The notes beneath the pieces were generated by a model. The model searched no databases, was not told the origin of the DNA, and saw nothing but the letters and a program-made list of their open reading frames with translations. Shown piece by piece: positions 9,559 to 19,676 of a stretch of DNA of 64,000 nucleotides; within the stretch, counting starts at the first letter, position 1; every line of letters begins with the position of its first letter. Source of the DNA: Bacteroidales bacterium (GTDB lineage Bacteria > Bacteroidota > Bacteroidia > Bacteroidales > Paludibacteraceae); assembly GCA_012518275.1 (NCBI GenBank), contig JAAYSS010000049.1, positions 37,698-101,697 on the forward strand. Reading direction: 5' to 3'. The position numbers and the translations under genes were made by a program.

Positions 9559-9945
9559 TTATTTAATCGCTTCAAGCATTTTATCAAACATTTCACCTAC
9601 TATCGGCAGGGGTTTCTTCTCTTCTTTTACAGCATTAACAATTCCGATAATCCAAAGAACGAAAATACCAATATTTATCACTCTGAAAACAATGGATAAG
9701 AATCGTATTCCGATCAATGAAAGTATTCCTGCCAGAATGCTAACAGCTACCGATAAAATGACCAAACCTGTGGCTTGTCTTACGTGAAATGCTCCCAACT
9801 CGGTTCTATTGCTGCTTGCATAATGAATAATTAGTCCGATAGGCCAGAAATAGCTGAGAATGGCAACTAATTTTCCGGTGCTTTGTGTCGATTGTGGTAC
9901 CGGCTTGTCGTTAGTACCATTTGTGTTGTTTGTTTCGTTTTCCAT
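9559..9945 (-). CDS. DUF4870-type small membrane protein
   Basis: I place the start at the ATG at 9945, giving 128 residues. Upstream codons in the same frame would run into the preceding gene and add a poorly conserved leader. After a polar Asn/Thr-rich N-terminus (about 1-28), the sequence has LVAILSYFWPIGLIIHY and the RQATGLVIL segment typical of DUF4870/TIC20-like proteins. Three to four transmembrane helices are predicted, with a short charged C-terminus. Function is unknown. It lies 94 bases downstream of a putative envelope lipoprotein gene on the same strand and is likely co-transcribed with it. Confidence 0.8.
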   Translation of the reverse strand: MENETNNTNGTNDKPVPQSTQSTGKLVAILSYFWPIGLIIHYASSNRTELGAFHVRQATGLVILSVAVSILAGILSLIGIRFLSIVFRVINIGIFVLWIIGIVNAVKEEKKPLPIVGEMFDKMLEAIK

Positions 9946-10039
9946 TTTTCTGTTATTTGATTGATATTTAATTGAGTAATGACGTTTTAGAGTTTCAAAT
10001 CCCAAGGCAGCACAAGTCAAAGACCTATGCAGGCAGAGA

Positions 10040-10744
10040 TTACGAAAACTGTATGCCGTCAATCATCTTATCCATTTCTGTCCTTGCCTCTTCCAGGTTG
10101 CTCAATGTTTTAAATATTATTATATACCCTTTAACGACTGTAAAATACATAGCATCAACGACTTCGCTATCATGCTTATACGTCATCATGTGATAACTGA
10201 ATTCTTTGCCCGAAATATTTCTTTTGCCTTGATCTATTTTAGCTCCATCTTCTCCATAACTCTCGGAATTTTTTTCTCTTCCTTCAATAAAAGCATTGAT
10301 GATATCCTTTGGCATTCCCTCGTGATCTATATATATGATTTCAACGTTATTCACCTTTTTTGACAATTCCGACATCATATCGGATAAGTCATCCCCTTCA
10401 CTTATTTTATCATCATAATAAAAAGTAACAGTGCCTTCGGTTTTGATGGGCTCAACAAGTTCTTGTTTCTCTTGTTCTTCGCCTTCCTCTGCCGATTCGC
10501 TGTACTTAAAAGTATCGGAATACCTGAAAGTCAATCCGAAATACTTAGCCTTATAGGTGTTGTTTTCAATGACGCCCTCGGTGGCAGAAACAGCGTCGAT
10601 ATCTTCTGTTGATTCTATCTCTTGTTGAGATTCTGTTTGGTTGTCAGCATTTTTTCCTTGCCCTTTGCAAGTAGTAAAAAAAACAGTTAATGACGCAATA
10701 ATTACTACAATAAGCAGGATAAAAATAGAATGTTTTGTTTTCAT
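10040..10744 (-). CDS. Hypothetical exported protein, possible lipoprotein
   Basis: A 234-residue protein with a basic start, a hydrophobic segment at about 7-24 and TTC at 24-26. That is an imperfect lipobox, so it may be either lipid-anchored or processed by signal peptidase I. The next 35 residues are Gln/Glu-rich and disordered, followed by a compact alpha/beta region (about 65-234) with many acidic residues. I do not recognise a family. It is followed by the DUF4870 gene on the same strand. A TATCTTTG -7 box lies 23 bases before the ATG. Confidence 0.7.
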   Translation of the reverse strand: MKTKHSIFILLIVVIIASLTVFFTTCKGQGKNADNQTESQQEIESTEDIDAVSATEGVIENNTYKAKYFGLTFRYSDTFKYSESAEEGEEQEKQELVEPIKTEGTVTFYYDDKISEGDDLSDMMSELSKKVNNVEIIYIDHEGMPKDIINAFIEGREKNSESYGEDGAKIDQGKRNISGKEFSYHMMTYKHDSEVVDAMYFTVVKGYIIIFKTLSNLEEARTEMDKMIDGIQFS

Positions 10745-10766
10745 TTTGATGTGTTTTTAATTTTTC

Positions 10767-10774
10767 ACAAAGAT
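10767..10774 (-). promoter_or_regulatory. Candidate -7 box for the gene starting at 10744
   Basis: The minus strand reads TATCTTTG, a perfect TAnnTTTG match, 23 bases upstream of the ATG. The expected transcript start is near 10760. The -33 region lacks a clear TTTG. Confidence 0.45.
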
Positions 10775-10854
10775 ACGTATTACTTTGTTTCTATTGTGTT
10801 ACATTTTATAATATACTGATTTATTAGACTATTTTTCTGTTCGAACACATTTCC

Positions 10855-11242
10855 GATGTGCACCTTGCACGCTTACAAGAGTACGGGTTACAAGCCTGTC
10901 CGGGAATTGTCAATACTGACAAACAGGATGTTACATTTGTATTAAGAATGGCAGAAATCGTGCTAACGAGTGTCTGCGTCGTACTACGAAATGTTGGTTA
11001 TATACTACTACATTATAAGACTTGTCAAGGTTATCCTAAAACACACTTATTTCGTGCTAAGCATTGTCAGATGTGAACTAACCAATGTAAGAATGACACA
11101 TTGTCGTTCCGACAACGTTCTAACCGCTGTCAGTGCGATACTAAACGATGTAAGCCGAATTCTAAGCAGTGCCGACGAAGCAATAACAGGTATCGGAAGG
11201 TTGCTAAGGGGCGTAAGTATGCACCAAAGTAATGCGTCGCAC
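10855..11242 (+). repeat. Degenerate 21-bp tandem repeat array (about 18 units)
   Basis: The stretch splits into 21-bp units of form N3-CTAA-N4-TGT-N7. Units begin at 10855, 10876, 10897, 10918, 10939, 10960 and 10981. A 10-base partial unit (11002-11011) follows, then units at 11012, 11033, 11054, 11075, 11096, 11117, 11138, 11159, 11180, 11201 and 11222. CTAA is exact in seven units and one base off in several more. TGT or TGC sits at unit positions 12-14 in eleven. Edge units are the most decayed. Read in the unit frame it would encode heptads such as VLTAVSA, ILNDVSR and VLTSVCV, but the 10-base step breaks the frame. It fills most of the 720-base gap before ruvA; the rest of that gap (10775-10854 and 11243-11466) shows nothing I can name. 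Confidence 0.75.
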
Positions 11243-11466
11243 GGGAATTAGGCCGTTATTCAATTTATTAAAATATCCATCTCCTGCCATCACATCAAAA
11301 CTCGCAAAACGGAATTTCAAACTTCAAAATTCATCTTTTCACCCCGCTTTTACACTAATTTTCCTAAAAACTCGTTATTATTTCCGACGGATTGGCTCTG
11401 CATGGTTTGTTTTACAGCATGCTTTGGGGTTTGAAATTTAACAGCATTATTCTAATTATTACAACA

Positions 11467-12063
11467 ATGATTGATTATATCCACGGTAAATTAACCGAGC
11501 TCACACCGACCAATGCGGTCATCGAAACCGCTGGAATCGGCTATTTTATTAACATTGCATTAACCACGTACGGCGCACTCAACGGGCAGACGGAAGCCAA
11601 ACTTTACATCCATGAAGCCATCCGAGAAGATGCGTACATGCTTTTCGGCTTTATGAACAAAAACGAGCGTGAGCTTTTCCTACTGCTGATTTCCGTGTCG
11701 GGTATCGGGGTCAATACGGCACGTGTCATTATGTCGTCCTATTCCGCAGCGGAACTACAACAAATCATTGCTACTGAAGATGTTACCGGACTAACTGCCA
11801 TTAAAGGCATCGGGACAAAAACGGCTCAACGCATTTTAATAGATTTGAAGGATAAGATTTTGAAAATCGGTGTTTCGGAAGATGGCAAAGTAGCAACTAC
11901 ACTACCATTATCGAGCAATCCCGTGCGTGAAGAAACGCTTGCGGCATTGGCTATGCTTGGTTTTTCAGCCAACCCATCGCAAAAAGCAGTCGATAAAATT
12001 TTGAAAAAACAACCGGATGTTACGGTAGAACAGGCGCTGAAATTGGCGTTGAAAATGCTCTGA
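11467..12063 (+). CDS. ruvA: Holliday junction branch migration protein RuvA
   Basis: A 198-residue RuvA when started at the ATG at 11467; the frame is open further upstream but the family starts with M-I-x-Y-I-x-G-K-L. Domain I is an OB-fold (1-64). Domain II carries two helix-hairpin-helix motifs (SVSGIGVNTA and AIKGIGTKTAQRI). Domain III (about 150-198) is the RuvB-binding three-helix bundle. RuvA binds the four-way junction and loads the RuvB motor. sprA follows 60 bases downstream, a gene order I recall from other Bacteroidetes. Confidence 0.97.
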   Translation: MIDYIHGKLTELTPTNAVIETAGIGYFINIALTTYGALNGQTEAKLYIHEAIREDAYMLFGFMNKNERELFLLLISVSGIGVNTARVIMSSYSAAELQQIIATEDVTGLTAIKGIGTKTAQRILIDLKDKILKIGVSEDGKVATTLPLSSNPVREETLAALAMLGFSANPSQKAVDKILKKQPDVTVEQALKLALKML

Positions 12064-12123
12064 TTGGGTTTATAAGTGGTTGAACAGTAAAGTGGTTAAG
12101 TCGGTTATTCGTAGTCTTAAAAC

Positions 12124-15100
12124 GTGAAGAAATATTCGGTCATAATATTATTTATTATCCTTGTAGGGGGAAGTTACGGGCTTGTAAACTCCTCCCACAA
12201 TTTCACGCCCGATTTTTCGGCGGAATACGCTCCTGAACTGCAAGTACAAAGTCCGACAGAAGCTGTTAAAGACTCTTCTGCACGCTTCCCCGTCAGCAAT
12301 CAGAATATTTCCACCTACGACGATCTCCACAAACAACACCCGATGGACCTACGTGACCCGGAAAACGTGAAAACCACTGTGGAATACGACGACAAATCAG
12401 GTAACTACGTCATCCGAACGAAGGTGGGCGAGATGGAAATTTCTACACCTTACACACTAACGCCGGAAGAGTTTAACGAATATTCGATGAAGAAATCGAT
12501 ACAAGAATACTGGCGCGACCGAAACGTGAAAGGCGTATCCAATAATGAAGACAAATTTTCCGTTACCGATATGAAATTCAGCCTCGGACCAGCTGATAAA
12601 CTCTTCGGACCGGGCGGCGTGCAAATACGTACACAAGGGTCAGCAGAACTTATTTTCGGATTCAAAAGCCAATACACGAACAACTATACGCTGCCTCCGC
12701 GTGCGCGTCGCTCGAACATCCCGAATTTCGACCAGAAAATTCAGATGAACGTTACCGGAACGGTGGGTGATAAAATCAATTTTGGGCTGAATTATAACAC
12801 TGAAGCGTCATTCGATTTCGACCAACGGCTCGCCAAACTCTCCTTCAAAGGTAAGGAAGACGACATCATCCAGCTGATAGAAGCCGGAAACGTGAGTATG
12901 CCGCTGAGCGGTTCATTGATAACCGGAAGCACGGCGCTTTTCGGCATCAAAACCGACCTGCAATTCGGGAAGTTAAAAATATCCGCACTAGCTTCCCAGC
13001 AAGAATCACAATCGCAGACTGTTAGTTCCAAAGGCGGTGCCCAAACCACCCCTTTCGAAGTTAAAATTGACCAATACGACGATAACCGCCACTTTTTCCT
13101 CGGGCATAATTTCCGTGACAATTACGAAAAATCGATGGCGAGCCTGCCTTTTATTTCCTCAGGCGTAATCATCAATCGCGTGGAAGTGTGGGTAACGAAT
13201 AAGCGGGGTCGCTTTGACGAAGCGCGAAACATCATCGCCTTTATGGACTTGGGAGAACCTTCGAGAATTGATAATCCGTATTGGACAAGCAACGGAAACG
13301 TTCCTCCTTCTAACGAAGCCAACTCGCTATACAACACCATAGTTAACCTACCGGATGTGCGCAACGTTCAGCGGGCTAACGAAGTACTTGCAAATGCATA
13401 CGATGCTCACGATATCAATGGCGGTGAAGATTATGAAAAAATTGAGAATGCCCGCCGACTCGACCCTTCGGAATACACGCTCAATCAAGCGCTCGGGTTT
13501 ATTTCGCTCCGCTCCGCACTTAATCCCGACGAAGTCCTTGCCGTAGCTTACGAGTATTCCTATCAAGGAAAAACATATCAGGTGGGCGAATTTTCTACCG
13601 ACAACGTGAAAGCTCCCAACGCATTAATTTTAAAACTCTTGAAAAGTACGTCGCAGTCTCCACAGTTAGCTTCGTGGGATTTAATGATGAAAAACGTCTA
13701 TTCCATCGGCGCCATGCAGATGCAACAAGACGGCTTTCAGATGAATATCTTGTACCGAAACGATTCCATCGGAACGGAATTACAGTACATTCAGGAAGGA
13801 AAAATTGCTAATCAACTGTTGCTCCGCGTGATGAACCTCGACCGATTGGACACCAAAAACGCCGTAAATCCCGACGGACGTTTTGACTACGTAGAAGGTT
13901 ATACCGCCCTCTCGTCGAGCGGAAGAATCATTTTCCCCGTGTTGGAACCTTTCGGAAGTTATTTGAGAGAAAAAATCGGGGACGACGCCATAGCCGACAA
14001 ATACGTGTACGAAGAGCTTTACGATTCTACGCTGGTAGTGGCGCAGGAATTCAGTGAAAAAAACAAATTTCTACTTGTCGGACGCTACAAAGGCTCTGCC
14101 GCCGGCAATGAAATTCGCTTAAATGCAATGAACATTCCTCGTGGTTCTGTGGTGGTTACGGCGGGCGGAAGAACACTGATTGAAAACGTGGATTACACCG
14201 TGGATTACACGATGGGAACGGTTACCATTTTGAACAAATCCATTCTGGAATCCAACACGAACGTGGACGTAAAACTGGAGAACCAATCGATGTTCAGCAT
14301 GCAGCGCAAATCGTTGTTCGGGACGCATTTGGAATATCAGTTCAATAAAAATTTCAGCTTGGGCGGAACCATGATGCACCTTTCTGAAATGCCCCTAACC
14401 AAGAAAGTAAACACCGGAAGCGAACCCATAAAAAACACCATTTGGGGACTAAACACGTCGTGGCGCACCGAATCGCAATGGCTTACAAACATGCTGGACA
14501 AAATCCCGTTTGTCAATGCCACTCAACCCTCTTCCATAGCTTTCAATGCGGAATACGCACAGCTCATTCCCGGACATCACCGAGCAATCAGTGACGGCAG
14601 AGCAGGTTTGGCTTATCTGGACGATTTTGAGTCGACTAAAACAAACATCGACATCCATTATCCGTACTATTGGCACTTAGCCAGTACACCTTATCACGAC
14701 ACTAATCCGCTCTTCCCCGAAGCGTCGCTGAGCAACGATGTGGAATATGGAAAAAACAGGGCGCTATTGGCCTGGTTTGCTGTTGACCATTCGCTCAACA
14801 GCGAATCGCGCCGAACACCGTCTAACCTTCGGGGAAATTTGGAAGAGCAATCGAACCACTACACCCGCTTGGTAAATGAGCGAGAGATTTTCCCAAACAA
14901 AGACATCAATCCCATGGGATATTCAACCCTAACTTTGCTGAATCTCTCCTACTACCCTACTCAACGCGGACCATACAACCTCGATGTGGACGGCATGAAC
15001 CCCGACGGAACTTTGGCAGACCCAGCAAAACGGTGGGGCGGAATCATGCGCAAAATTGACTACTCGGACTTTGAAACTTCCAATATCGAGTACATCGAAT

Positions 15101-18100
15101 TTTGGATGCTCGACCCATTTGTTTACTCGGATAAAAACCTGAAAGGTGGTGATTTATACTTCAATTTGGGAGATGTTAGCGAAGATATTCTGAAAGACGG
15201 GAAAAAAGCGTTTGAACACGGCTTGCCGATTGATCCCAACTCTCAAAACTTTGAGACAACTGTTTGGGGACGAGTACCAACAACGCAATCTACCATTGTG
15301 GCTTTTGACAATACACCCGGCGCCCGAGCCAAGCAAGATGTGGGGTTAAACGGGCTGTCTACGGCTGATGAATTTAATTTTCCAACCTACAAAAATTATT
15401 TGGAAAAACTGAAAGCAAAATTAAATCCGCCCACTATTGCGGCAATGATGGATGACCCGTTCTCACCGCTAAACGACCCTGCCGGCGACAATTACCATTA
15501 CTATTTGGGAGCGGACTACGATGCTCAAGAGCTGGGAATTTTAGAAAGATATAAGTATTTTAACGGAACGGAAGGAAACTCACCAGATGCCGGCAACACG
15601 AACGCCGAGTACAGCACCAACGCCACTTCGCTACCTGATATTGAAGATATTAACGACGACAAAACGTTGAATGAGTACGAAAAGTATTTTGAGTACAAGG
15701 TAGAGCTCCGTCCCGAAAAGATGATAGTGGGAACCAACTACATCACCGATGTGATAGAAGCTAACGTAACACTGCCAAACGGCACAACCGACAAAGTAAA
15801 ATGGTATCAATTTAAAATACCCATTCGAGAATATACCAGAAAAGTGGGCAGTATCCGTAACTTCAAATCCATCCGTTTTATCCGAATGTTCTTAACCGGT
15901 TTTGAAGAAGAAACCCACCTTCGTTTTGCTACGCTTGACCTTGTGCGGGGTGAATGGCGAATGTACAATAAACCAATTGAACCCGAGCTGGGAGCCACGA
16001 ACTCCAAACTGGACGTTTTGGCTGTAAACATCGAAGAAAACGGGCGAAAAAAACCGGTAAACTACGTGCTTCCCCCAGGCATTACACGTGAAACTGACCC
16101 GAGCCAACCGCAATTACTGCAACAAAACGAACAAGCAATGGTAATGCGCGTGACAAATCTTTCGCCGAAAGAGAGCCGTGCGGTTTACAAAAAAACGATG
16201 TTCGACATGCGTCAGTACAAGCGTTTGCAGATGTTTGTTCACGCCGAAGCGATGCTTGAACCGGAAGCTGTAGCTCAAAATCTGCGCGACCACGAACTGT
16301 CCGTGTTTGTCCGCCTTGGCTCGGATATGGTCTCAAACTATTACGAGTACGAAATTCCGCTTGCGCTGACACCGGAAGGAACTTATTCAAATAATAATGC
16401 TGCAGATAGAGAGAAAGTATGGCATTCGGAAAACAGGTTTGATTTCCCCTTCACAGCGCTTACAGACACTAAATTGGAACGCAACAAACAACGTCGAAAC
16501 TCGAATATTTCCAACTCAACGCCATTTGTGAATTACGACCCGGAAAAACCCAAAAACATCATTACCGTTGTGGGAAATCCTTCCATCTCTGACGTGGAAA
16601 ACATCATGATTGGTATCCGCAACAAAACGGGCGAAGTGAAATCGGGCGAAATTTGGGTCAACGAGCTGCGCATGTCTGAATTTGACGAAAACGGCGGCTG
16701 GGCTGCACTGGCAGATTTAGCTATAAATCTTTCCGACCTTGGCTCGGTAAATATGGCGGGCAGAATTGAAACGGCAGGGTTTGGCGGCATTGAAAGCAAT
16801 GTTACCAACCGAAATATGTCTAACTTCCATCAGCTAAATCTATCTGCCGCACTCGATTTAGGACGTTTCCTTCCCGAGCAAGCAAAATTGCAAATTCCGG
16901 CTTATTTCACCTATACGAATGAAACCAATTCGCCGAAATACAATCCGCTGGATAAAGATATTTTGCTGAAAGATGCGCTGAAAAACTTGGAAACGGCAAC
17001 AGAAAAAGACTCGCTGAAAGATATGACGCAGTCTGTGATTGAAACGAGAAGTTTCAACATCACCAATGCCAAAGTGAACATCCGAAGCAAAAAACCGATG
17101 TTTTACGACCCGGCTAACGTAACTTTCACCTATTCCGTGAACGAAAGCAACGAGCACACGCCGGAAATTGCACAAAATCTGATCAAGCAACAGCGCGCAG
17201 CCATCAATTATTCGTACACCTTCGGGCTGGAACCGTGGGAGCCGTTCAAAAAATCAAAGGCTTTGCAAAAACCGTATTTGAAACTGATTAAAGATTTTAA
17301 CATTTATTACTTGCCCACTTCCATCAATTACAGCTCCAGTCTCAACCGCGCCTATTCGCAAGTTCGGTTGCGTGATTTGACCGGATTCAGTACTGTTTCT
17401 CCGATGGATAATTTCTCGTTCAGTAAAGATTTTATGTGGAACCGCCAGTTTGACTTCAAGTACAAACTGACACGCTCGCTCGACTTCGGATTTCAAACGG
17501 CAATGAACGCCAACATCGAAGAAAGCTACTATACGCCGGAAATCGGCAAAGAACATTATGAAGCGTGGCGTGACACGGTGTGGAACAGTATCAAAAAGAT
17601 GGGGACGCCCTACACGTATCAACAACTTTTTAATGTTTCTTGGAAAATTCCGATTGATAAATTCCCGTTTATGGATTGGGTAACGGCAAATTCGCAGTAT
17701 AATTCTACCTACAACTGGAACCGAAGCGCTCCGATGGAAAGTGGGCTGAACATTGGCAATATGGCGTCATCCATGGGAAGGCTGACGTTTAATTCCGACC
17801 TGAATTTTGAAACATTATATAAAAAATCGAAATACCTGCGCAATGTGATTGAGCGCGGACAGCGGAGAACACGACAGCAAGCGTTTACCCCTCGAAAATT
17901 TAACCAAACGGTTGACCTAAAAGCGGGCGACACCCTGACAATCAACCACGGGCTGAACAGCGATAAATTTACTTTCAACGCCAAAGACCAATTTGGAAGA
18001 CCGATACGGGTACGCTATAAAGTGAAAAGCCCGACGTCGGTACAGCTTTCACCCACGTTGGATGCTGAAAAAGCTCAAATAACTATCATCACGAAAAATC

Positions 18101-19569
18101 CGAACGAACGAACACTCACCCAGCAGTTTTCTGATTTTGCCGTTCGTCTGCCCATGTCGGTACGCAAAATATCAGTCAATTACACGCAAACAAGTAGCCT
18201 GACTATTCCCGGATTTATTCCTGAACCGGGCTTTCTCGGACAAAGCATGGTTAACGGCATCAACGCACCGGGCTGGGGATTTGTGTTCGGCTTCCACGAC
18301 AACAACACACTGCGACGAGCTTCTAAGAATGAATGGCTCTACATGGGGCAAGATGTGATTAACCCGGCTAATTCCGCCAACACATCCGATTTAGATGTGC
18401 GCGCCACAATGGAACCACTGGCAGGACTCAGAATAGATTTGAATGCCCGCCGGCAAACCCAGTCCAACACGGTTATCCACTACATGTATCCCGGAATGCC
18501 GTCAACATTCAACGGTAATTTCAACATTACGACCGTTACGCTGAAAACTGCATTTGAAAAAATCGGTTCGGCTGACAATAATTACTACTCGCCCACTTTC
18601 CAACGATTTTTGGACAACAGAGCGGTCGTTTTAGCTCGATTAGAAAACCGATACACTGGCAAACGCTATCCCACCACCGGATTTTTTGAAGATGCACCGC
18701 AGGAATACAGGGGCGAATTTAACAAACGAAACGGTACGTTCAACCTTAATTCGCCCGACGTGCTAATACCGTCATTTTTGTCGGCATACACAGGTAGAGA
18801 CGTAAATCGGGTAAATACAAACCCGTTCCTATCCATCTGGGAAATCCTTCCGAACTGGACGATGAATTACAATGGACTCTCGAACACAGAATGGGTAAAA
18901 GATAAATTCCGTTCCATTGCCATTACTCACGGATATTCAAATCGTTATACCATTGGGAATTATAGCTCGTATGCTTCATGGGTACCGATAAACGGTGAAT
19001 CAGATAATGCTCTCGGATTTATTCGCGATGTGCAAACCAATATGCCGATTCCGTCGATGGCGTACGATATTTCGACGGTTTCGCTGAATGAAAGTTTTAG
19101 CCCGCTAATCGGGGTAAACGTGGCCATGAAAAACAGCATGACCACCAAGGCTGAATACCGCAAGCAGCGTAACCTTGCGCTGAACCTGAACAGCACGCAG
19201 CTGATTGAAGCGCTTTCGGATGAATTTGTGGTTGGTGTTGGTTATGTGGTAAATGATTTTGATGTAGTGCTGAAATTAAAATCGGCGAAACGTCAAACGG
19301 TAAAAAATGACTTGAAACTCAACTTGGATTTTAGCTACAAAGATATCAAATCACTGCTTCGCAAAATCAACGAAATGGAAGATATAACACAAGCATCCAG
19401 TGGAAATAAAATGGTTAGTCTGCGATTTACAGCTGATTACGTGTTCAGTTCAAAAGTAAATTTACAGCTCTTCTTTGACCACCAAAGAACCGCACCTTTG
19501 GTTTCATCATCCTATCCTGTTTCATCCACCAATTTAGGTGTGAGTTTCAAATTCTTGCTGACAAGATAA
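12124..19569 (+). CDS. sprA: Type IX secretion system outer-membrane translocon SprA/Sov
   Basis: A 2481-residue protein starting at GTG 12124 with a signal-like N-terminus (KKYSVIILFIILVGGSYG). Its size matches the family (about 2400-2500 residues). It is dominated by alternating beta-strand sequence with many aromatic residues and ends in a strand with terminal Phe/Leu (VSFKFLLTR), as expected for a very large outer-membrane barrel. SprA/Sov forms the T9SS conduit for surface and secreted cargo and, in gliding species, for motility adhesins. It follows ruvA directly. No other T9SS core gene is in the window. One likely cargo, the C10 protease, is encoded 2.8 kb upstream. Confidence 0.95.
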   Translation: MKKYSVIILFIILVGGSYGLVNSSHNFTPDFSAEYAPELQVQSPTEAVKDSSARFPVSNQNISTYDDLHKQHPMDLRDPENVKTTVEYDDKSGNYVIRTKVGEMEISTPYTLTPEEFNEYSMKKSIQEYWRDRNVKGVSNNEDKFSVTDMKFSLGPADKLFGPGGVQIRTQGSAELIFGFKSQYTNNYTLPPRARRSNIPNFDQKIQMNVTGTVGDKINFGLNYNTEASFDFDQRLAKLSFKGKEDDIIQLIEAGNVSMPLSGSLITGSTALFGIKTDLQFGKLKISALASQQESQSQTVSSKGGAQTTPFEVKIDQYDDNRHFFLGHNFRDNYEKSMASLPFISSGVIINRVEVWVTNKRGRFDEARNIIAFMDLGEPSRIDNPYWTSNGNVPPSNEANSLYNTIVNLPDVRNVQRANEVLANAYDAHDINGGEDYEKIENARRLDPSEYTLNQALGFISLRSALNPDEVLAVAYEYSYQGKTYQVGEFSTDNVKAPNALILKLLKSTSQSPQLASWDLMMKNVYSIGAMQMQQDGFQMNILYRNDSIGTELQYIQEGKIANQLLLRVMNLDRLDTKNAVNPDGRFDYVEGYTALSSSGRIIFPVLEPFGSYLREKIGDDAIADKYVYEELYDSTLVVAQEFSEKNKFLLVGRYKGSAAGNEIRLNAMNIPRGSVVVTAGGRTLIENVDYTVDYTMGTVTILNKSILESNTNVDVKLENQSMFSMQRKSLFGTHLEYQFNKNFSLGGTMMHLSEMPLTKKVNTGSEPIKNTIWGLNTSWRTESQWLTNMLDKIPFVNATQPSSIAFNAEYAQLIPGHHRAISDGRAGLAYLDDFESTKTNIDIHYPYYWHLASTPYHDTNPLFPEASLSNDVEYGKNRALLAWFAVDHSLNSESRRTPSNLRGNLEEQSNHYTRLVNEREIFPNKDINPMGYSTLTLLNLSYYPTQRGPYNLDVDGMNPDGTLADPAKRWGGIMRKIDYSDFETSNIEYIEFWMLDPFVYSDKNLKGGDLYFNLGDVSEDILKDGKKAFEHGLPIDPNSQNFETTVWGRVPTTQSTIVAFDNTPGARAKQDVGLNGLSTADEFNFPTYKNYLEKLKAKLNPPTIAAMMDDPFSPLNDPAGDNYHYYLGADYDAQELGILERYKYFNGTEGNSPDAGNTNAEYSTNATSLPDIEDINDDKTLNEYEKYFEYKVELRPEKMIVGTNYITDVIEANVTLPNGTTDKVKWYQFKIPIREYTRKVGSIRNFKSIRFIRMFLTGFEEETHLRFATLDLVRGEWRMYNKPIEPELGATNSKLDVLAVNIEENGRKKPVNYVLPPGITRETDPSQPQLLQQNEQAMVMRVTNLSPKESRAVYKKTMFDMRQYKRLQMFVHAEAMLEPEAVAQNLRDHELSVFVRLGSDMVSNYYEYEIPLALTPEGTYSNNNAADREKVWHSENRFDFPFTALTDTKLERNKQRRNSNISNSTPFVNYDPEKPKNIITVVGNPSISDVENIMIGIRNKTGEVKSGEIWVNELRMSEFDENGGWAALADLAINLSDLGSVNMAGRIETAGFGGIESNVTNRNMSNFHQLNLSAALDLGRFLPEQAKLQIPAYFTYTNETNSPKYNPLDKDILLKDALKNLETATEKDSLKDMTQSVIETRSFNITNAKVNIRSKKPMFYDPANVTFTYSVNESNEHTPEIAQNLIKQQRAAINYSYTFGLEPWEPFKKSKALQKPYLKLIKDFNIYYLPTSINYSSSLNRAYSQVRLRDLTGFSTVSPMDNFSFSKDFMWNRQFDFKYKLTRSLDFGFQTAMNANIEESYYTPEIGKEHYEAWRDTVWNSIKKMGTPYTYQQLFNVSWKIPIDKFPFMDWVTANSQYNSTYNWNRSAPMESGLNIGNMASSMGRLTFNSDLNFETLYKKSKYLRNVIERGQRRTRQQAFTPRKFNQTVDLKAGDTLTINHGLNSDKFTFNAKDQFGRPIRVRYKVKSPTSVQLSPTLDAEKAQITIITKNPNERTLTQQFSDFAVRLPMSVRKISVNYTQTSSLTIPGFIPEPGFLGQSMVNGINAPGWGFVFGFHDNNTLRRASKNEWLYMGQDVINPANSANTSDLDVRATMEPLAGLRIDLNARRQTQSNTVIHYMYPGMPSTFNGNFNITTVTLKTAFEKIGSADNNYYSPTFQRFLDNRAVVLARLENRYTGKRYPTTGFFEDAPQEYRGEFNKRNGTFNLNSPDVLIPSFLSAYTGRDVNRVNTNPFLSIWEILPNWTMNYNGLSNTEWVKDKFRSIAITHGYSNRYTIGNYSSYASWVPINGESDNALGFIRDVQTNMPIPSMAYDISTVSLNESFSPLIGVNVAMKNSMTTKAEYRKQRNLALNLNSTQLIEALSDEFVVGVGYVVNDFDVVLKLKSAKRQTVKNDLKLNLDFSYKDIKSLLRKINEMEDITQASSGNKMVSLRFTADYVFSSKVNLQLFFDHQRTAPLVSSSYPVSSTNLGVSFKFLLTR

Positions 19570-19592
19570 CTCTTTAATTCAATAAATTATTG

Positions 19593-19600
19593 TATTTTTG
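19593..19600 (+). promoter_or_regulatory. Candidate -7 box for dsbD
   Basis: TATTTTTG matches TAnnTTTG, 24 bases after the sprA stop. The predicted transcript start is near 19607, giving a leader of about 70 bases to the ATG at 19677. The -33 element is weak. Confidence 0.4.
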
Positions 19601-19676
19601 CGTGAATTTTATTTAACATATGAACATTGTTACATATGTAAACGTTTATAGCTGTAATTCAAAAGTTATTTCAATT

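Noticed and set aside
10855..11242. CRISPR array or coding gene for the 21-bp repeat region
   Set aside because: There are no spacers between units and units are too diverged for CRISPR. The two open frames (10858-11076 and 10970-11251) are shifted relative to each other and have no convincing start, so I do not call a protein.
11232..11441. 69-codon open frame before ruvA
   Set aside because: It spans the end of the repeat array and AT-rich DNA, overlaps the ruvA upstream region and has no recognisable features.
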